Source: Incurvaria masculella (taxonomy: Eukaryota > Arthropoda > Insecta > Lepidoptera > Incurvariidae). From it: DNA of 64,000 nt. Each line of letters opens with the position of its first letter. Positions within the stretch are counted from its first letter, which is position 1. The stretch spans positions 7,979,595-8,043,594 of the forward strand of contig OX335644.1 of assembly GCA_946894095.1 (NCBI GenBank), written 5' to 3'. A program made the position numbers and the translations under genes. Under the pieces are notes generated by a model. The model worked only from the letters and a program-made list of their open reading frames with translations, ran no database searches and was not told the origin of the DNA. Shown here piece by piece: positions 48,301 to 58,157 of this stretch.

Positions 48301-49991
48301 AGCGACGCACGGCGCACTGCAAACTGAGTCGCTGACGTAACAAACTGTCGAACCTCAAGGACGTAAGATCTATGCATGCGCCCGCGTTTTGACGAAAACC
48401 TGAGACAGGAACACTAAAAGGCGCGGTCGTATGCACAAACGTCTCTATTGCCTGCCATAAATCCGAATATAATTTCAAAATGCATGGTCGTATGTACATA
48501 CGTCTGCATTGCTTGACATAAATCCCTATACAATTTAGAAAATACATGGCCGTATGCACATACTTCTATACTGCTTGCCATAAATCCCTATACAATTAAG
48601 AAAATACATGGCTGTATGCATATACATCTGAATGGCCTGATACACTTTTCTAGATTACTACTGAAATTAATACTCGTATGCTCATACGTCTATTTGATCT
48701 GTTTAAAATGCGCAAATGTGCTATAAAATTGCATTTACGGCTACTATTCGCCTTTTTGGTATGACAATACTTTTTTATTGCAAAGATACGCCCAATGATA
48801 ATTTGTTATTTTCTCAGCAAATAACTACCAGAAATTTGTGAAAAAAATTGTGATTGTGTATAGATAATAATGGAATAGAATGGCATTAAAATCGAAAAAT
48901 CGTATTTTTGCATATACGCCCCTATGGCTTGAAGCCCTCGATATAATTTTGACTAACTGCTTTTTAAAACCTCTTTTCAATTTTATTACAGAAATCATTG
49001 TGTTTTATAATTGAAACAAGCAATGTATATAAACGATTCTGCAAGATACATCCGTTTATGCAAATAGTTTAATTTATACAACTTTCAGGATGATTAAATT
49101 TTGCAAACTCGCATCACGCCGCTGGAGTTGATCACCTGGACCCAAAAGATCAGCAATTAGTAGAAGCCCAAACCTACAGGGGAATGCAGGATGATTTACA
49201 TCCTTACATGGAACAAATTAAAATGTTAATTTAATTCTACACTTACAAGGAAGGTAGAGTAACACAGAAGAAGCTTTTACTCCCAGTTATCTATTAAGTA
49301 AGCACGCAGGCAGAATTTCCATTTCAAATATTCAAATATTTGGAAAGACCCCAATGTAAACCATGATAAAATGTAATTTCCTAAGATTTGAACCACAGTG
49401 TGATGGACATCAATTTTAGCAAGATTCATGTCCATCACACTTTTTTTTATGTTAAACCGGTATGGGTGGCTGTGCTGAGGATCAAAGGTGCTCAGAAAGC
49501 CAAAAACACCTCGCCTCTCGAAACCACGCTCAGCGAGGCGCCATGCCAGCGGATTTGCGGACTATGGCTGAGCTATCGAGCTTATTCAAATTACGCTTGA
49601 AGACTTTCGGGTTATAGGTATGAGGAAAGGCATCCGCCGGTAGACAGTTCCATATCCTTGCGGTTCGGCAGAGAAATGAGTTTGAGAAACGGTTCGTTCT
49701 CAAAAGCCTAATGTCAAACACTGTTACAAAGATAAGTAATAAAATATACAATGATTACCAACCGATAACATCAGCACCGCTGTACTGAGTGGAAAACCAG
49801 GCATCGTCACCGAACTGACCCTTGGCCGAGCGACCCCGAGCAATGTCCTTAGGAAACCCGCACACCACCGACACCAGATATGGCAACCGTTTGTGTCGCG
49901 CTCCCGCGCTCGCACTCGCCTCCGCCGCCGCTGATAGCGAACGTAGGGCGCGCGACACCACCGCACGCCCTGCGAGCAGCACCGACTGCAT
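36347..49991 (-). CDS. Pptc7: Mitochondrial PP2C-type protein phosphatase PPTC7
   Basis: Exons, high to low: 49763..49991, 42970..43149, 42183..42381, 37891..38168, 36347..36396; 936 nt, ATG to TGA, 311 residues, every split codon resolving correctly. The first 25 residues are Arg/Ala/Ser-rich without acidic residues, like a mitochondrial presequence. PP2C metal-binding motifs follow: GDDAWF (61-66), GVADGVGGW (77-85), [11 protein letters not shown] (157-167), ATDGVFDN (223-230) and GGKPDDIT (296-303). [20 protein letters not shown] matches the family. PPTC7 dephosphorylates mitochondrial proteins and affects coenzyme Q synthesis and mitophagy receptors in other animals. An Ala/Gly-rich insert near residues 245-260 is unusual. 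Intron 1 (6.6 kb) holds a 4.3-kb DNA transposon. Divergent from AP-2 alpha. Confidence 0.94.
36670..37013 (+). mobile_element. SINE copy with diverged centre, PPTC7 intron 4
   Basis: It begins with a GTGGATGTCGTAAGAGCCGA head and GGTTCGGATTTCAC, and ends TAATATCATGACGGTTAGG plus CCTGTCACATAAGAAAAA. The middle (about 36800-36960) does not match other copies. Confidence 0.55.
37014..37305 (+). mobile_element. Dispersed GGTTCCGTA repeat, copy 1
   Basis: AACTGGCCAAGTGCGAGTCG near the start, AAGGGTTCCGTACCAT, TTGTTGTTATAGCGGC, ATGAGATACAGC, a (GGAC)n run at 37229-37252, then TAATAGGGTTCCGTTTTC and GGTACGGAACCCTAAAA. The two GGTTCCGT blocks are inverted relative to the final ACGGAACCC. Same family as 44030-44400; a very common repeat type in moths and butterflies. 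Confidence 0.8.
37428..37812 (+). mobile_element. TTAA MITE family 2, copy C
   Basis: TTAAGAATAGCCCGTAAG at the left and CTTACGGGCCCACCTTAA at the right, with the same interior as copies A and B but more diverged. Located in PPTC7 intron 4, just before the exon at 37891. Confidence 0.8.
38333..38840 (+). mobile_element. TTAA MITE family 1, copy 4
   Basis: It starts TTAAAGTAGCCCATCCCGTT and ends GGGTTGGGCCACCTTAA. It is a full family 1 copy with small deletions, in PPTC7 intron 3. Confidence 0.85.
38841..41785 (-). other. PPTC7 intron 3, otherwise unannotated
   Basis: AT-rich intron DNA. A short imperfect 9-12-bp repeat (GAGGCTGCTCAAGTGGCTGC) occurs at 39172-39205. No gene or known repeat is recognised. 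Confidence 0.4.
41788..42174 (+). mobile_element. tRNA-headed SINE, PPTC7 intron 3
   Basis: Box B GGGTTCAAATCCCC, TCCATGGTTCCGAATCCATG, AAACTGTAGGTCCCCTTC, GGTTAAGCCCGCCCGGGTTG, GTCGAAGCGGCAATAAAAAA, AATTCCTTCGGGAATGTGG, ATTAGCCATCCATGTCAGGT and a 10-A tail (42162-42171). It ends less than 20 bp from the exon border at 42183, on the side of the splice donor. Confidence 0.85.
42382..42969 (-). other. PPTC7 intron 2, no element
   Basis: Short intron. The only notable item is a (CCTAA)3 run near 42708-42722. Confidence 0.4.
44030..44400 (+). mobile_element. Dispersed GGTTCCGTA repeat, copy 2, with expanded GAC(A/G) array
   Basis: Same family as 37014-37305: AACTGGCCAATTGCGAGAC, AAGGGTTCCATACTACG, TTGTTGTTATAGCGGC, ATGAGATACAGCCCTGTGAC. 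The short GGAC run of copy 1 is here expanded to about 145 bp of GACA and GACG units (44222-44367), followed by TAATAGGGTTCGGTTGGCAC. Open frames across the array are repeat artefacts. Confidence 0.8.
45479..45973 (-). CDS. Transposon-internal ORF B, C-terminal part (unrecognised)
   Basis: 164 residues, overlapping ORF A by 4 nt (ATGA). It contains a stretch rich in basic and aromatic residues ([17 protein letters not shown], then [18 protein letters not shown]) and ends with a basic tail LKRRPRRNN. The frame stays open upstream of its ATG, so it may be joined to ORF A by splicing or represent a frameshifted continuation. No catalytic motif of a transposase is visible. It is probably the C-terminal end of a transposon protein whose centre is missing. 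Confidence 0.55.
   Translation of the reverse strand: MNNLLDQLPIQVESPLSVAINISHQEGIISPTIKATDGTVLKWTNVRWLQVRKDVPDSLYFKSDYWEEFKEVKLKKKITRSECSSFITTKLYPEQVLLKQIKHQDLMAMCQDMTIPKNYHNYYENLPVKESVGAVADNARDSNDEMALSATRAIYLKRRPRRNN
45970..48261 (-). CDS. Transposon-internal ORF A, two exons (unrecognised)
   Basis: Exon 48198..48261 encodes [20 protein letters not shown] and ends G at GTGAGT; the acceptor CAG at 46464-46466 joins exon 45970..46463 with the split codon Gly, then [12 protein letters not shown]. About 185 residues, acidic and Ser/Thr/Gln-rich, with [17 protein letters not shown] near the end. The short conserved-looking N-terminus and acidic spacer are typical of N-terminal regions of some DNA transposon proteins; no DDE domain is present. 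The 1.73-kb intron is full of SINEs, so it was invaded after the element landed or carried them. Confidence 0.55.
46575..46770 (-). mobile_element. SINE fragment inside transposon
   Basis: It carries ATGATGGCTATTACCACACC, CACATTTGAACAAGGTG, CTTCCTTATAATGCGCAGC and CGTCATTGCTCCTTTG, the SINE 3' half in reverse, diverged. It lies in the intron of ORF A. Confidence 0.55.
47060..47900 (+). mobile_element. Cluster of three related SINE copies inside transposon
   Basis: Copy tails or bodies at about 47060-47170, 47225-47545 and 47650-47900 share GCATGTCGTAAGAGGCGACT, GGTTCGGATTTCACGTTAAA, TGGTACCACCGCATTGGATG, GTCGAAGCGGCAA, and a 3' end GGTATTAGCCATCATG...CCATAAAAA. They are in the same orientation. 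The first ends in nine A's. Confidence 0.7.
48421..48700 (+). repeat. 62-bp subterminal tandem repeats of the transposon
   Basis: Units starting near 48425, 48486, 48548, 48610 and a partial at 48674 each contain a (C/T)GTATGNNCATAC half-palindrome and most contain CATAAATCCCTATACAATTT. Spacing is 61-64 bp. They lie 240-520 bp from the right TIR, the position where some transposases bind subterminal repeats. Confidence 0.75.
49397..49441. repeat. 14-bp perfect inverted repeat, 17-nt loop
   Basis: AGTGTGATGGACAT (49397-49410) pairs with ATGTCCATCACACT (49428-49441), followed by a T8 run. A hairpin plus T-run resembles a pol III or repeat end; no function is assigned. Confidence 0.7.
49540..49735 (-). 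pseudogene. LINE C-terminal fragment
   Basis: Minus-strand frame [40 protein letters not shown] matches the C-terminal end of a jockey/CR1-like ORF2. It is 5'-truncated and sits about 30 bp from PPTC7 exon 1, at the donor side. Confidence 0.75.
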
Positions 49992-50311
49992 CGTTCCTCA
50001 CCACGCCGCCCAAAGGCACCAACCACTACGCGACCCCACACTGCGCACACATCACGCTTGACATCGCACCACTACTGCGCAGACCACACCACACAGCTTT
50101 CCGTGTTCCGTTCTACCGACTGATGCACACACACGAGGGCATGAGCCTGGGGCGGAACTCCTGGAATTTAATTGCATTTGTGGAAACGCTCAGTGAACGA
50201 GTGGTGATCGTGGTGAGTGAAGTGTCAACTCGGATCCCATGACCGAGCCACAGAGAGAGAATCAAAGATTTTAAATAAAAATAATCATTTCACACTACCT
50301 GCATATACATC

Positions 50312-50453
50312 TACTCAGGAAAGCGAAAACGAGTTAGTCACAGATGAAAGCGAAACGCTTGCGCCTGACGTTATGTTTGTATAATCGCACTCTAATTAGA
50401 ATAATTAGAAAAGATAATTAAAAGGGTGAATCGTGGCTGTCATTTCATGAGTA
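50312..50453 (+). mobile_element. Small MITE (CTACTCA-GAAAGCG family), copy 1
   Basis: TACTCAGGAAAGCGAAAACG at the left and TTTCATGAGTA at the right are imperfect inverted ends. Interior GTTAGTCACAGATGAAAG and CACTCTAATTAGAATAATTA are shared with 51576-51722. Confidence 0.65.
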
Positions 50454-50471
50454 CAAAAGCGTAGTGACTCA

Positions 50472-50673
50472 GCGGGCGGGCTTAAACCCTACCACCTAGT
50501 AGGGGAAGGGGACCTACAGTTTTACATGGATTCCGAACCATGGAGCAGCTCGCATTCGTGACGAAATTCACTTCTCGAACTCTTAAATAGAAAGACACTG
50601 CTGCAAGTTGGTATTGAACCCGGGCCTCTGGTACGCTAGGCCAGTCCCCGCACCACTAGGCTACGAGCCGCTT
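50472..50673 (-). mobile_element. SINE, head half only
   Basis: Minus strand: GCGGCTCGTAGCCTAGTGGT (box A region), GGGTTCAATACC (box B region), then ATTCGTGACG in reverse and GTAAAACTGTAGGTCCCCTT, stopping at GGTTTAAGCCCGCCCGC. The 3' half is missing. Confidence 0.75.
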
Positions 50674-51575
50674 AAAATACGATGGGTATTCGCCATGGTA
50701 GGGCCGATACAACACATAGAGAGACCATACATCCCTTCAATTCTGCAAATTCTTTAGATTCAAGTACAAGTAGGGGTCATAAGCGAGATGCACGGCACGA
50801 CGCATTCTCGAGTCCAGGAAGCTAAGCCCACAAATGCGAACTATACTCAAAGCAAGACCTTATCTGCGTCTTGTAAAGGAGCAGTTTTTGGTCAGGCGTG
50901 AAATACTGAGACAGCATTTTGAGGACTCTCAGAGTTTCGTTTCATTCTCAAAATTAAGTTTTAGGTCGATATCAATAATCCCTATGCGATTGTCAATACG
51001 CAAAGTTTTACCCTGGTATATGGGAATTATTCCACACAACCACATGAGGTAATAAAAAATATCACACGTGGAACAAAAAAACCAAAAACGAAAAATAGCT
51101 AAACCATAATAAGTGTCGGTGAACGAACAATCAACGTCTAATCTTGCTTACCGTACCATTTCGTGGGCGTTTAGATAGAAGCAGATAGACACAAGCCGAT
51201 GTTTTGAATCCTATGCTTAAATAATGTGGGTTGTCACTACATTACTCATAAAATCCCTATTTCCATGCTAAATTGTGATAGTTCCACTAATTTTACAACT
51301 GTAAGTGGTTAAATATATTTAAAGTCAAATAAATTAACATTCCTTGATGTTTGTGGTAGATAACTGCGGAACCATAAGTCATTGCCGTTCTATCTCTCTC
51401 AGCCTTTCATACATATTGGTTTTCCTGATTCGATTTCCGATTGATACATTGCAGTTTCCGAATTGGAACAACAACCATTGATATTTGTTTCAAATAGGAA
51501 AAATACAAAGTCGATTCGCACATAGAATATGGAAAACAAATGTGTGAGGAAGCAGGGTCTGCAGGATCAGCTTAT

Positions 51576-51722
51576 CTACTCAGGAGAACGAAAACCAGTT
51601 AGTCACAGATGAAAGTGAAAAGCTTTCGCCTGACGTCACAAAGTATCTTTTATTTGTGTCAACGCACTCTAATTAGTATAATTAGAAAGGGACAGCACTA
51701 GGGTGGCTCGTGAATACGTAAG
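51576..51722 (+). mobile_element. Small MITE (CTACTCA-GAAAGCG family), copy 2, with a CRE-like site
   Basis: Related to 50312-50453 (TACTCAGGAGAACGAAAACC, GTTAGTCACAGATGAAAG, CGCACTCTAATTAG). This copy contains TGACGTCA at 51631-51638, a consensus CREB/ATF site, where copy 1 has TGACGTTA. It is about 530 bp upstream of the AP-2 alpha start. Confidence 0.65.
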
Positions 51723-52168
51723 TGATGTAAATTTAGCATATTTTTATTTCCACAGAATATATTATGTACATATGTACTTCGCTATTTCACGAATCATTAA
51801 TCAAGCTAGTAGGTATATTTTTAAAGTTATTCTATTCCAATAAGATTTTTTCCGTTTATTCTAGGTTGACAAGCAATGATATCGCGGCCCTTACCTTGCC
51901 CTCTGTTTCTGATATCGATCCATAAACAATACTACAATCATGGCAAGGATTCTGACGTTTCAACTCAGAAGTTCACATAATTCATAGAGCACAAGAAGGC
52001 GTTGAAGAGTATTTTCACTACTCGGTCGGCCTGTTGTCGGCGAGAGCGCGGCTGTCCGCGTAGCCCTGGAGTGAAACAGTGCAGTGCTTGCGGCGGCGCT
52101 CGGTCATTCGCCGGTAGCCGCGCGAGCGGTCAGAAGTAAAACTGGTGTTCGACAAGCAACTCGGCACA

Positions 52169-54955
52169 ATGCCCGCGGTCCGTGGCGACGGCATGCGCGG
52201 CCTCGCCGTCTTCATCTCGGACATCAGGAACTGTAAGAGCAAGGAGGCGGAGATAAAGCGCATCAACAAAGAGCTGGCCAATATCCGTAGCAAGTTCAAA
52301 GGCGACAAAACGCTCGATGGCTACCAGAAGAAGAAGTATGTTTGCAAGCTGCTTTTCATATTCCTGCTCGGCCACGATATTGACTTCGGGCACATGGAGG
52401 CGGTCAACCTGCTCTCCAGCAATAAGTACTCTGAGAAGCAGATTGGCTACCTGTTCATCTCGGTGCTCGTCAACACCAATTCCGACCTCATCAAGCTGAT
52501 TATCCAAAGCATCAAGAACGATCTGCAGTCGCGCAATCCAATTCACGTGAACTTAGCGCTTCAATGCATCGCCAATATTGGTTCCAAGGATATGGCAGAG
52601 GCATTCGGGACCGAAATCCCTAAGCTGCTGGTGTCGGGCGACACAATGGACGTGGTAAAGCAGTCAGCGGCGCTTTGTTTGCTGCGTCTATTCAGAAAAT
52701 CTCCTGAGATTATTCCGGGTGGGGAGTGGACATCACGCATCATCCACCTGCTCAACGATCCGCACATGGGTGTCGTAACAGCCGCTACTTCTCTCATCGA
52801 TGCCCTCGTCAAAAAGAACCCAGACGAGTACAAGGGCTGCGTGACATTAGCAGTGGCACGCCTCAGCAGGATCGTGACCGCCAGCTACACAGACCTACAA
52901 GATTATACGTATTACTTCGTGCCGGCCCCTTGGCTCTCTGTCAAGCTTCTGCGTCTGCTGCAGAACTACACCCCGCCCTCTGAGGAACCCGGTGTGAGGG
53001 GTCGTCTGTCAGAATGCCTCGAAACTATCTTCAATAAGGCCCAAGAGCCACCTAAATCTAAAAAAGTGCAACATTCAAATGCAAAAAATGCTGTTCTCTT
53101 TGAAGCTATAAGCCTGATTATCCACAACGATAGCGAAGCAAACTTATTGGTCCGTGCATGCAACCAGCTCGGTCAGTTCCTGAGCAACCGTGAGACCAAC
53201 CTTCGCTATCTGGCGCTAGAGTCCATGTGCCACCTTGCTACGTCAGAGTTCTCGCACGAGGCTGTCAAAAAGCATCAGGAAGTGGTAATACTCTCCATGA
53301 AAATGGAAAAAGATGTATCCGTCCGGCAGCAGGCTGTCGATTTGCTCTATGCCATGTGTGATAAGTCAAATGCTGAAGAAATTGTCCAGGAAATGCTGGC
53401 TTACCTAGAAACAGCGGACTACTCCATTCGAGAAGAGATGGTCTTGAAAGTGGCAATTCTAGCAGAGAAGTACGCCACTGACTTTACTTGGTATGTTGAT
53501 GTGATCTTGAATCTAATTAGAATCGCCGGTGATTATGTTTCTGAGGAGGTATGGTATCGAGTCATTCAAATTGTTATCAACCGAGAGGAGGTGCAGGGGT
53601 ATGCAGCCAAAACAGTGTTTGAGGCCCTGCAGGCGCCAACGTGCCATGAGAATATGGTCAAGGTGGGTGGTTATATCCTCGGTGAGTTTGGAAACCTGAT
53701 TGCTGGCGACACACGCTCCTCCCCGCAGGTTCAGTTCCAGCTGCTCCACTCTAAGTATCACCTCTGCTCGGCAGCTACACGAGCGCTTCTTCTGTCCACA
53801 TACATTAAGCTCGTCAATCTATTCCCCGAAATTAGAAACCGTGTGCAAGAAGTTTTCCGAGCGGACTCCAATCTGCGCTCTGCCGATGCAGAGCTCCAGC
53901 AGAGAGCCTCGGAATACCTGCAGCTAAGCATCGTTGCAAGCTCCGATGTATTGGCTACAGTCTTGGAAGAGATGCCTGCTTTCCCTGAGAGAGAGTCATC
54001 GATTTTGGCTGTCCTCAAGAAAAAGAAGCCAGGTAGGGTTCCAGATAACGACATAAGAGAGTCGAAGAGTCCGCAGCCCCAAGCGGTAATGAACACTATA
54101 TCTCACAACAACACAAACAACTCGAGTGCGGATCTGCTCGGTCTGTCCACCCCGCCTGCCCCATCCGCACCGCCCACAGGCAATGGCCTCCTTGATGTAC
54201 TCGGAGACCTTTACAGCACCTCCAAGGCGAGCCCCAGCACTGTGCAACAGAACAACATCAAAAAGTTTATATTCAAAAACAACGGAGTTCTCTTTGAGAA
54301 CGATCTCATTCAGATTGGAGTTAAAAGTGAGTTCCGTCAGAATCTGGGACGCATTGGACTGTTCTATGGAAATAAAACACAATTCCCGTTACAGAGTCTC
54401 CGCCCTGAGCTCCATTGGACCGAAAGTGCCAAGCTTAATGTCCAGATGAAGCCAATGGAGCCTCTGCTCGAAGCTGGTGCACAGATCCAACAGATGTTGA
54501 CTGCAGAGTGCATAGACGATTATGCGGACGTGCCCAGCATGTCAGTCTCGTTCATATATAACAATGTGCCCCAGAAAATCACAATGAAACTGCCGCTGAC
54601 ACTCAACAAGTTCTTTGAGCCAACGGAGATGAATGGAGAATCATTCTTTGCAAGGTGGAAAAACCTGGGTGCTGAACAGCAGCGAGCGCAGAAGATTTTC
54701 AAGGCGAGTGGTCCGATCGATGTGAGTGCCACCCGCACCAAACTGCTAGGGTTTGGAATGCAGCTGCTGGACGGTATCGACCCCAACCCCGACAACTTTG
54801 TGTGTGCTGGCATCGTACACACACGGCTGCAACAAGTAGGTTGCCTGCTGCGGTTGGAGCCCAACAAACAAGCGCACATGTTCCGTCTCACCGTGCGCTC
54901 CAGCAAGGAGACCGTCTCACAGGAAGTCTGCGACTTGCTAGCTGATCAGTTCTAA
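52169..54955 (+). CDS. AP-2alpha: AP-2 complex alpha adaptin, single exon
   Basis: 928 residues from ATG 52169 ([20 protein letters not shown]) to TAA. The frame is open eight codons further up but with no ATG. The armadillo-type trunk covers residues 1 to about 610, including the N-terminal basic patch ([14 protein letters not shown], near residues 43-57) that binds PI(4,5)P2 in the family. The hinge starts after [10 protein letters not shown] (about 613-622) and contains DLLGLSTPP and LLDVLGDLY. The appendage (ear) runs from about 700 ([20 protein letters not shown]) to the end ([18 protein letters not shown]) and would bind endocytic accessory proteins. AP-2 links cargo and PI(4,5)P2 to clathrin at the plasma membrane. 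The length matches insect orthologues (about 930-940). The whole gene is intronless, which is notable for a gene this size. Confidence 0.97.
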   Translation: MPAVRGDGMRGLAVFISDIRNCKSKEAEIKRINKELANIRSKFKGDKTLDGYQKKKYVCKLLFIFLLGHDIDFGHMEAVNLLSSNKYSEKQIGYLFISVLVNTNSDLIKLIIQSIKNDLQSRNPIHVNLALQCIANIGSKDMAEAFGTEIPKLLVSGDTMDVVKQSAALCLLRLFRKSPEIIPGGEWTSRIIHLLNDPHMGVVTAATSLIDALVKKNPDEYKGCVTLAVARLSRIVTASYTDLQDYTYYFVPAPWLSVKLLRLLQNYTPPSEEPGVRGRLSECLETIFNKAQEPPKSKKVQHSNAKNAVLFEAISLIIHNDSEANLLVRACNQLGQFLSNRETNLRYLALESMCHLATSEFSHEAVKKHQEVVILSMKMEKDVSVRQQAVDLLYAMCDKSNAEEIVQEMLAYLETADYSIREEMVLKVAILAEKYATDFTWYVDVILNLIRIAGDYVSEEVWYRVIQIVINREEVQGYAAKTVFEALQAPTCHENMVKVGGYILGEFGNLIAGDTRSSPQVQFQLLHSKYHLCSAATRALLLSTYIKLVNLFPEIRNRVQEVFRADSNLRSADAELQQRASEYLQLSIVASSDVLATVLEEMPAFPERESSILAVLKKKKPGRVPDNDIRESKSPQPQAVMNTISHNNTNNSSADLLGLSTPPAPSAPPTGNGLLDVLGDLYSTSKASPSTVQQNNIKKFIFKNNGVLFENDLIQIGVKSEFRQNLGRIGLFYGNKTQFPLQSLRPELHWTESAKLNVQMKPMEPLLEAGAQIQQMLTAECIDDYADVPSMSVSFIYNNVPQKITMKLPLTLNKFFEPTEMNGESFFARWKNLGAEQQRAQKIFKASGPIDVSATRTKLLGFGMQLLDGIDPNPDNFVCAGIVHTRLQQVGCLLRLEPNKQAHMFRLTVRSSKETVSQEVCDLLADQF

Positions 54956-57900
54956 TTCTCAGATCCAATGTCCTAGTTTCTGTACTCACACGACCAGTAG
55001 GAGGGAACGTTGAGTTTACTATGTGTATGTATATTGAGAAATTTAGTAGAGGTTAAAGTTCAATGCTAGACGTCTTACAGGCCACTTGTCGTGATTTTCT
55101 CTATGAATACTTTAATTGTATGTGTATTTACAGTTATCAAGTGTTAAAAATTACTTGCCCTAATGTACACAGCTTTCTCAGTGTAGTTATCTTTGTGTTG
55201 AAGTATGGAAGCCAGTGTTTGGTGTTCACCAGCTTGGTGTTCCATTAATATCCGTACTTCTTATTAGGTAATAAAGCACTTATCCATAAAATCTAGTTCA
55301 GTAAACATGAAGTCATATTTTTGATGTTAAAGGATAGTCGATGGCCAGGCATTGAATATAAACAAGAGAAAAATATCCAAATAATAACAAATGGACTACA
55401 AAAGTCCAAAAATATGTGTTTTTGTGCTTGCAACCGAAAGTGATTTCTAGTTCACACCTAGCTAAACTGTTTGAAGTATTGTGTAACCATCATACACAAG
55501 ACTTAAATAATTTCAAGCCTTTACAATCCAATAAGGACAGAAATTACATAAAATACATAAACATTTTCTTGATCAAATAAAAAAATTAAACTGAAAAAAA
55601 TTGAAACTATACAGTAATAAAACATGCCTTGCCTATTTAATTAAAATGCCTGGCAATAATATCAAATGAGGCAAGTAACCCAGTCCTGCTCTGTGGAACG
55701 GATACCGTTTTGGCCCATTATAGTATATAGTAGCAAATTATTGTGTAAGCAGTGCTCCCTATATTTTTATGGTTCATTTTAAGTTCATATTTAACAAAAT
55801 CATAAATCCTAAATAAAACCTACTATTTTCAGTAATGGATTTATGTTTACTGTAAGTTAAATTAACTTTAATTATTATAAGCCAAATTTACACTGATGTA
55901 TATTGTTATCTTTCAGATGTCAACGTTAGCTTGCATGATTGAAAATATTTCTAAATTATTTAAATTGGATTGGGAACACTGTGTACATATTTACTAGGGA
56001 CTTGAAATTGGCTTGGCTCATGATGTTTATCATTATGTTTATTTTATAGAAATATATGTAAAGGACTAATCAAATTACTTTGGATACCTAGAGGTTAAGG
56101 TACATAATTTTCGGTTTTATTTTAAAAATTGCCAAAGGATTTACAATATTTTGTAAATTACATTACATGCATAAATTTACTTTTTTTATTATAAAAAGAT
56201 GATGGCCAGTTTTAAGGAACATCATTCATAATTTGTGTGTGTACATAGCTACCTAGAGTCTATGCAATCTCTATCATTGATCTTTATATTTAATTTGGCT
56301 GGCAGAAATGTTTGTAACATTAGCCATCCTTTCTCCCGTAATTTAAATATTAAATAACAAAAAAAGAATCTCACCTGTGCCTGTAACAGGTAAGATTTTT
56401 TTTGTGTATTGAACATAACCGATTGCTTGACTATCTGAGCCCGCAGTGACAGTAAAATGTTTATTATGCAAATTGGATTAGCATTGCTTGCATTCTTACA
56501 AGTAAATTTGGAGATTATAATTTGTATCATTACGAAATGTTTAGTAAACCTTAAAAACGTTTTAATAGAGCATACATTTTGTTATTTTCCATTTTTCACA
56601 TTTCACTAAGATTTGCGGTGAGTCATCACTTTGGATGTTGGCAACAAGCAGCTCAGATCTTGCACACACCGGCTTAAGTGTTACTAAATTCACACTTAAG
56701 TTACTAGATGCCTTAGATTAAAAATTAAGCATTAGCATGTGCAGGAAATGGTTTTGCTTAGATTTTTAATGTGGGCAGTGTTAAATGATGCGTAGGTTTC
56801 ATATAGACCTAACCATCCGCACTATAGATTAAAACATTATAGTGTAGACTTCCAATATTTACTTCCTAAAACTAATCAAGTAATAAAAAAACAAATACCA
56901 TTATTTTTATTTCAACTCAAATTGGTGTCAACACAACATTTGTTTAAGTGGGGCATAATTTCCAAAAAAAAGTGCAAATATTTATGCTTGCTCGCTATGG
57001 AACACATTATTCAGTAAAAAATTGGTCTTTTCACATTCCTTAGTAACATAAAAATTAGGCAATATACATTAATATTAAAATAAAAATTAATAAAATCGTT
57101 AATAAATCACAGCTATTATATACTACTCAAGATGCACAATTTAGATGAATACTATTTGTTTGACGACGATATGAAAAATCAAGGTGTAATGTGCATTATA
57201 ATATACTGCAGAAGCAGAATTTTCTGCTGAAGAGTAAACTCTTGATGTAGTAAAACAACCTGTAACGTCTTAACATTTATTACTAATGCATAAGTGTTTT
57301 CCAAACATTCTACTCTGTTTTAAGGCTGCTAGATTTACTCTTATTTATTCTGATCAAAACATCTAATGAAATAAATTTGTAAATATCTGTATAATTTTAT
57401 TATGACAAAATTAAACGCTTGTGTATTATTTCAACAAAAAAAGACACATCAAATTATACCGTTTTCCAATAAAAATATTATGTATTTATGAAATAGTGGT
57501 GCCTGCAATGAAGAATCTCTTATTGGATGAAACTGACACTAATCATTTGATCATATGAACGAATTAGATGCAAGAACTTAATCAATGTATGTAGGTGTTG
57601 ATATTAAAATGTGTGTAGTGTAGGTGTATGCTCTCACAATGCATCATAAGACTCCGAGGAACTCCCAACTATCAGTGTTTCATATCATTTTTCATGTGAA
57701 TTGTATTCATATATGTCCATATAATTATTTCCTTTAGTGTAAAATCATATTCATTATGTTAAATGTTAAAAATATAATAATATATAATATGTATATTGCG
57801 AAAGTTATAGTAGGTTTAAACTGTAAATTAGGAAGTGGTTAGCAACACAATCATATTGATATGCCCACGTGCGTTTATATTACAATATTACATAATGTAC

Positions 57901-58157
57901 AATAAATGTATGAAGGAGCAATCTCGTAAACGACATTCATCAGTTTCGATACATGTTGCTACGCTTTTGATGAATATTGTTGTAACAATTTGTGTCGCAA
58001 ATAAAACATTTACTCAATATCGCTGAGAGTTTTATTATTAAGTTAAAGTTAAAACATTTCTTGGTTCATTCAAATTTGAATGCTCATGGTCTATATACAT
58101 ATGTATGTAAATAAGTATTGCAAACATGTTTGTCAGCTGAAATGTTTACGTTGCAAT
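54956..58157 (+). other. Probable long AP-2 alpha 3' UTR and flank
   Basis: About 3.2 kb of AT-rich DNA with no repeat seen elsewhere in the window, in contrast to every other intergenic stretch. AATAAA sites occur at about 55269, 57467 and 57999. A long 3' UTR ending near 57490 or 58015 is plausible (inference). No ORF looks coding. Confidence 0.45.

Larger units (their letters stand above)
44611..48940 (-). mobile_element. 4.33-kb DNA transposon with 30-bp perfect TIRs in PPTC7 intron 1
   Basis: The ends CGAGGGCTTCAAGCCATAGG and its exact complement at the right, plus further matching bases, give a 30-bp perfect terminal inverted repeat (44608-44637 and 48914-48943). ATAT flanks both sides (44607-44610, 48941-48944), consistent with a 4-bp target duplication; a TA duplication is an alternative reading. 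An inverted partial copy of the TIR (CTCTATGGCTTGATGAA) lies inside the left end at 45006-45028. The right end carries 62-bp tandem repeats. A minus-strand split gene lies inside. I cannot assign the superfamily; a 4-bp-duplication group such as Sola is a guess. Confidence 0.85.
49992..52168. other. Divergent intergenic region PPTC7 / AP-2 alpha
   Basis: It must hold both promoters. GC-rich sequence flanks both start codons (49880-50110 and 52018-52168), as expected for housekeeping promoters. In between are two related MITEs, a truncated SINE and AT-rich DNA. No TATA box is assigned. Confidence 0.5.

Noticed and set aside
52130..54906. Antisense ORFs of 83-138 codons over AP-2 alpha
   Set aside because: Shadows of a strongly coding strand; no independent support.
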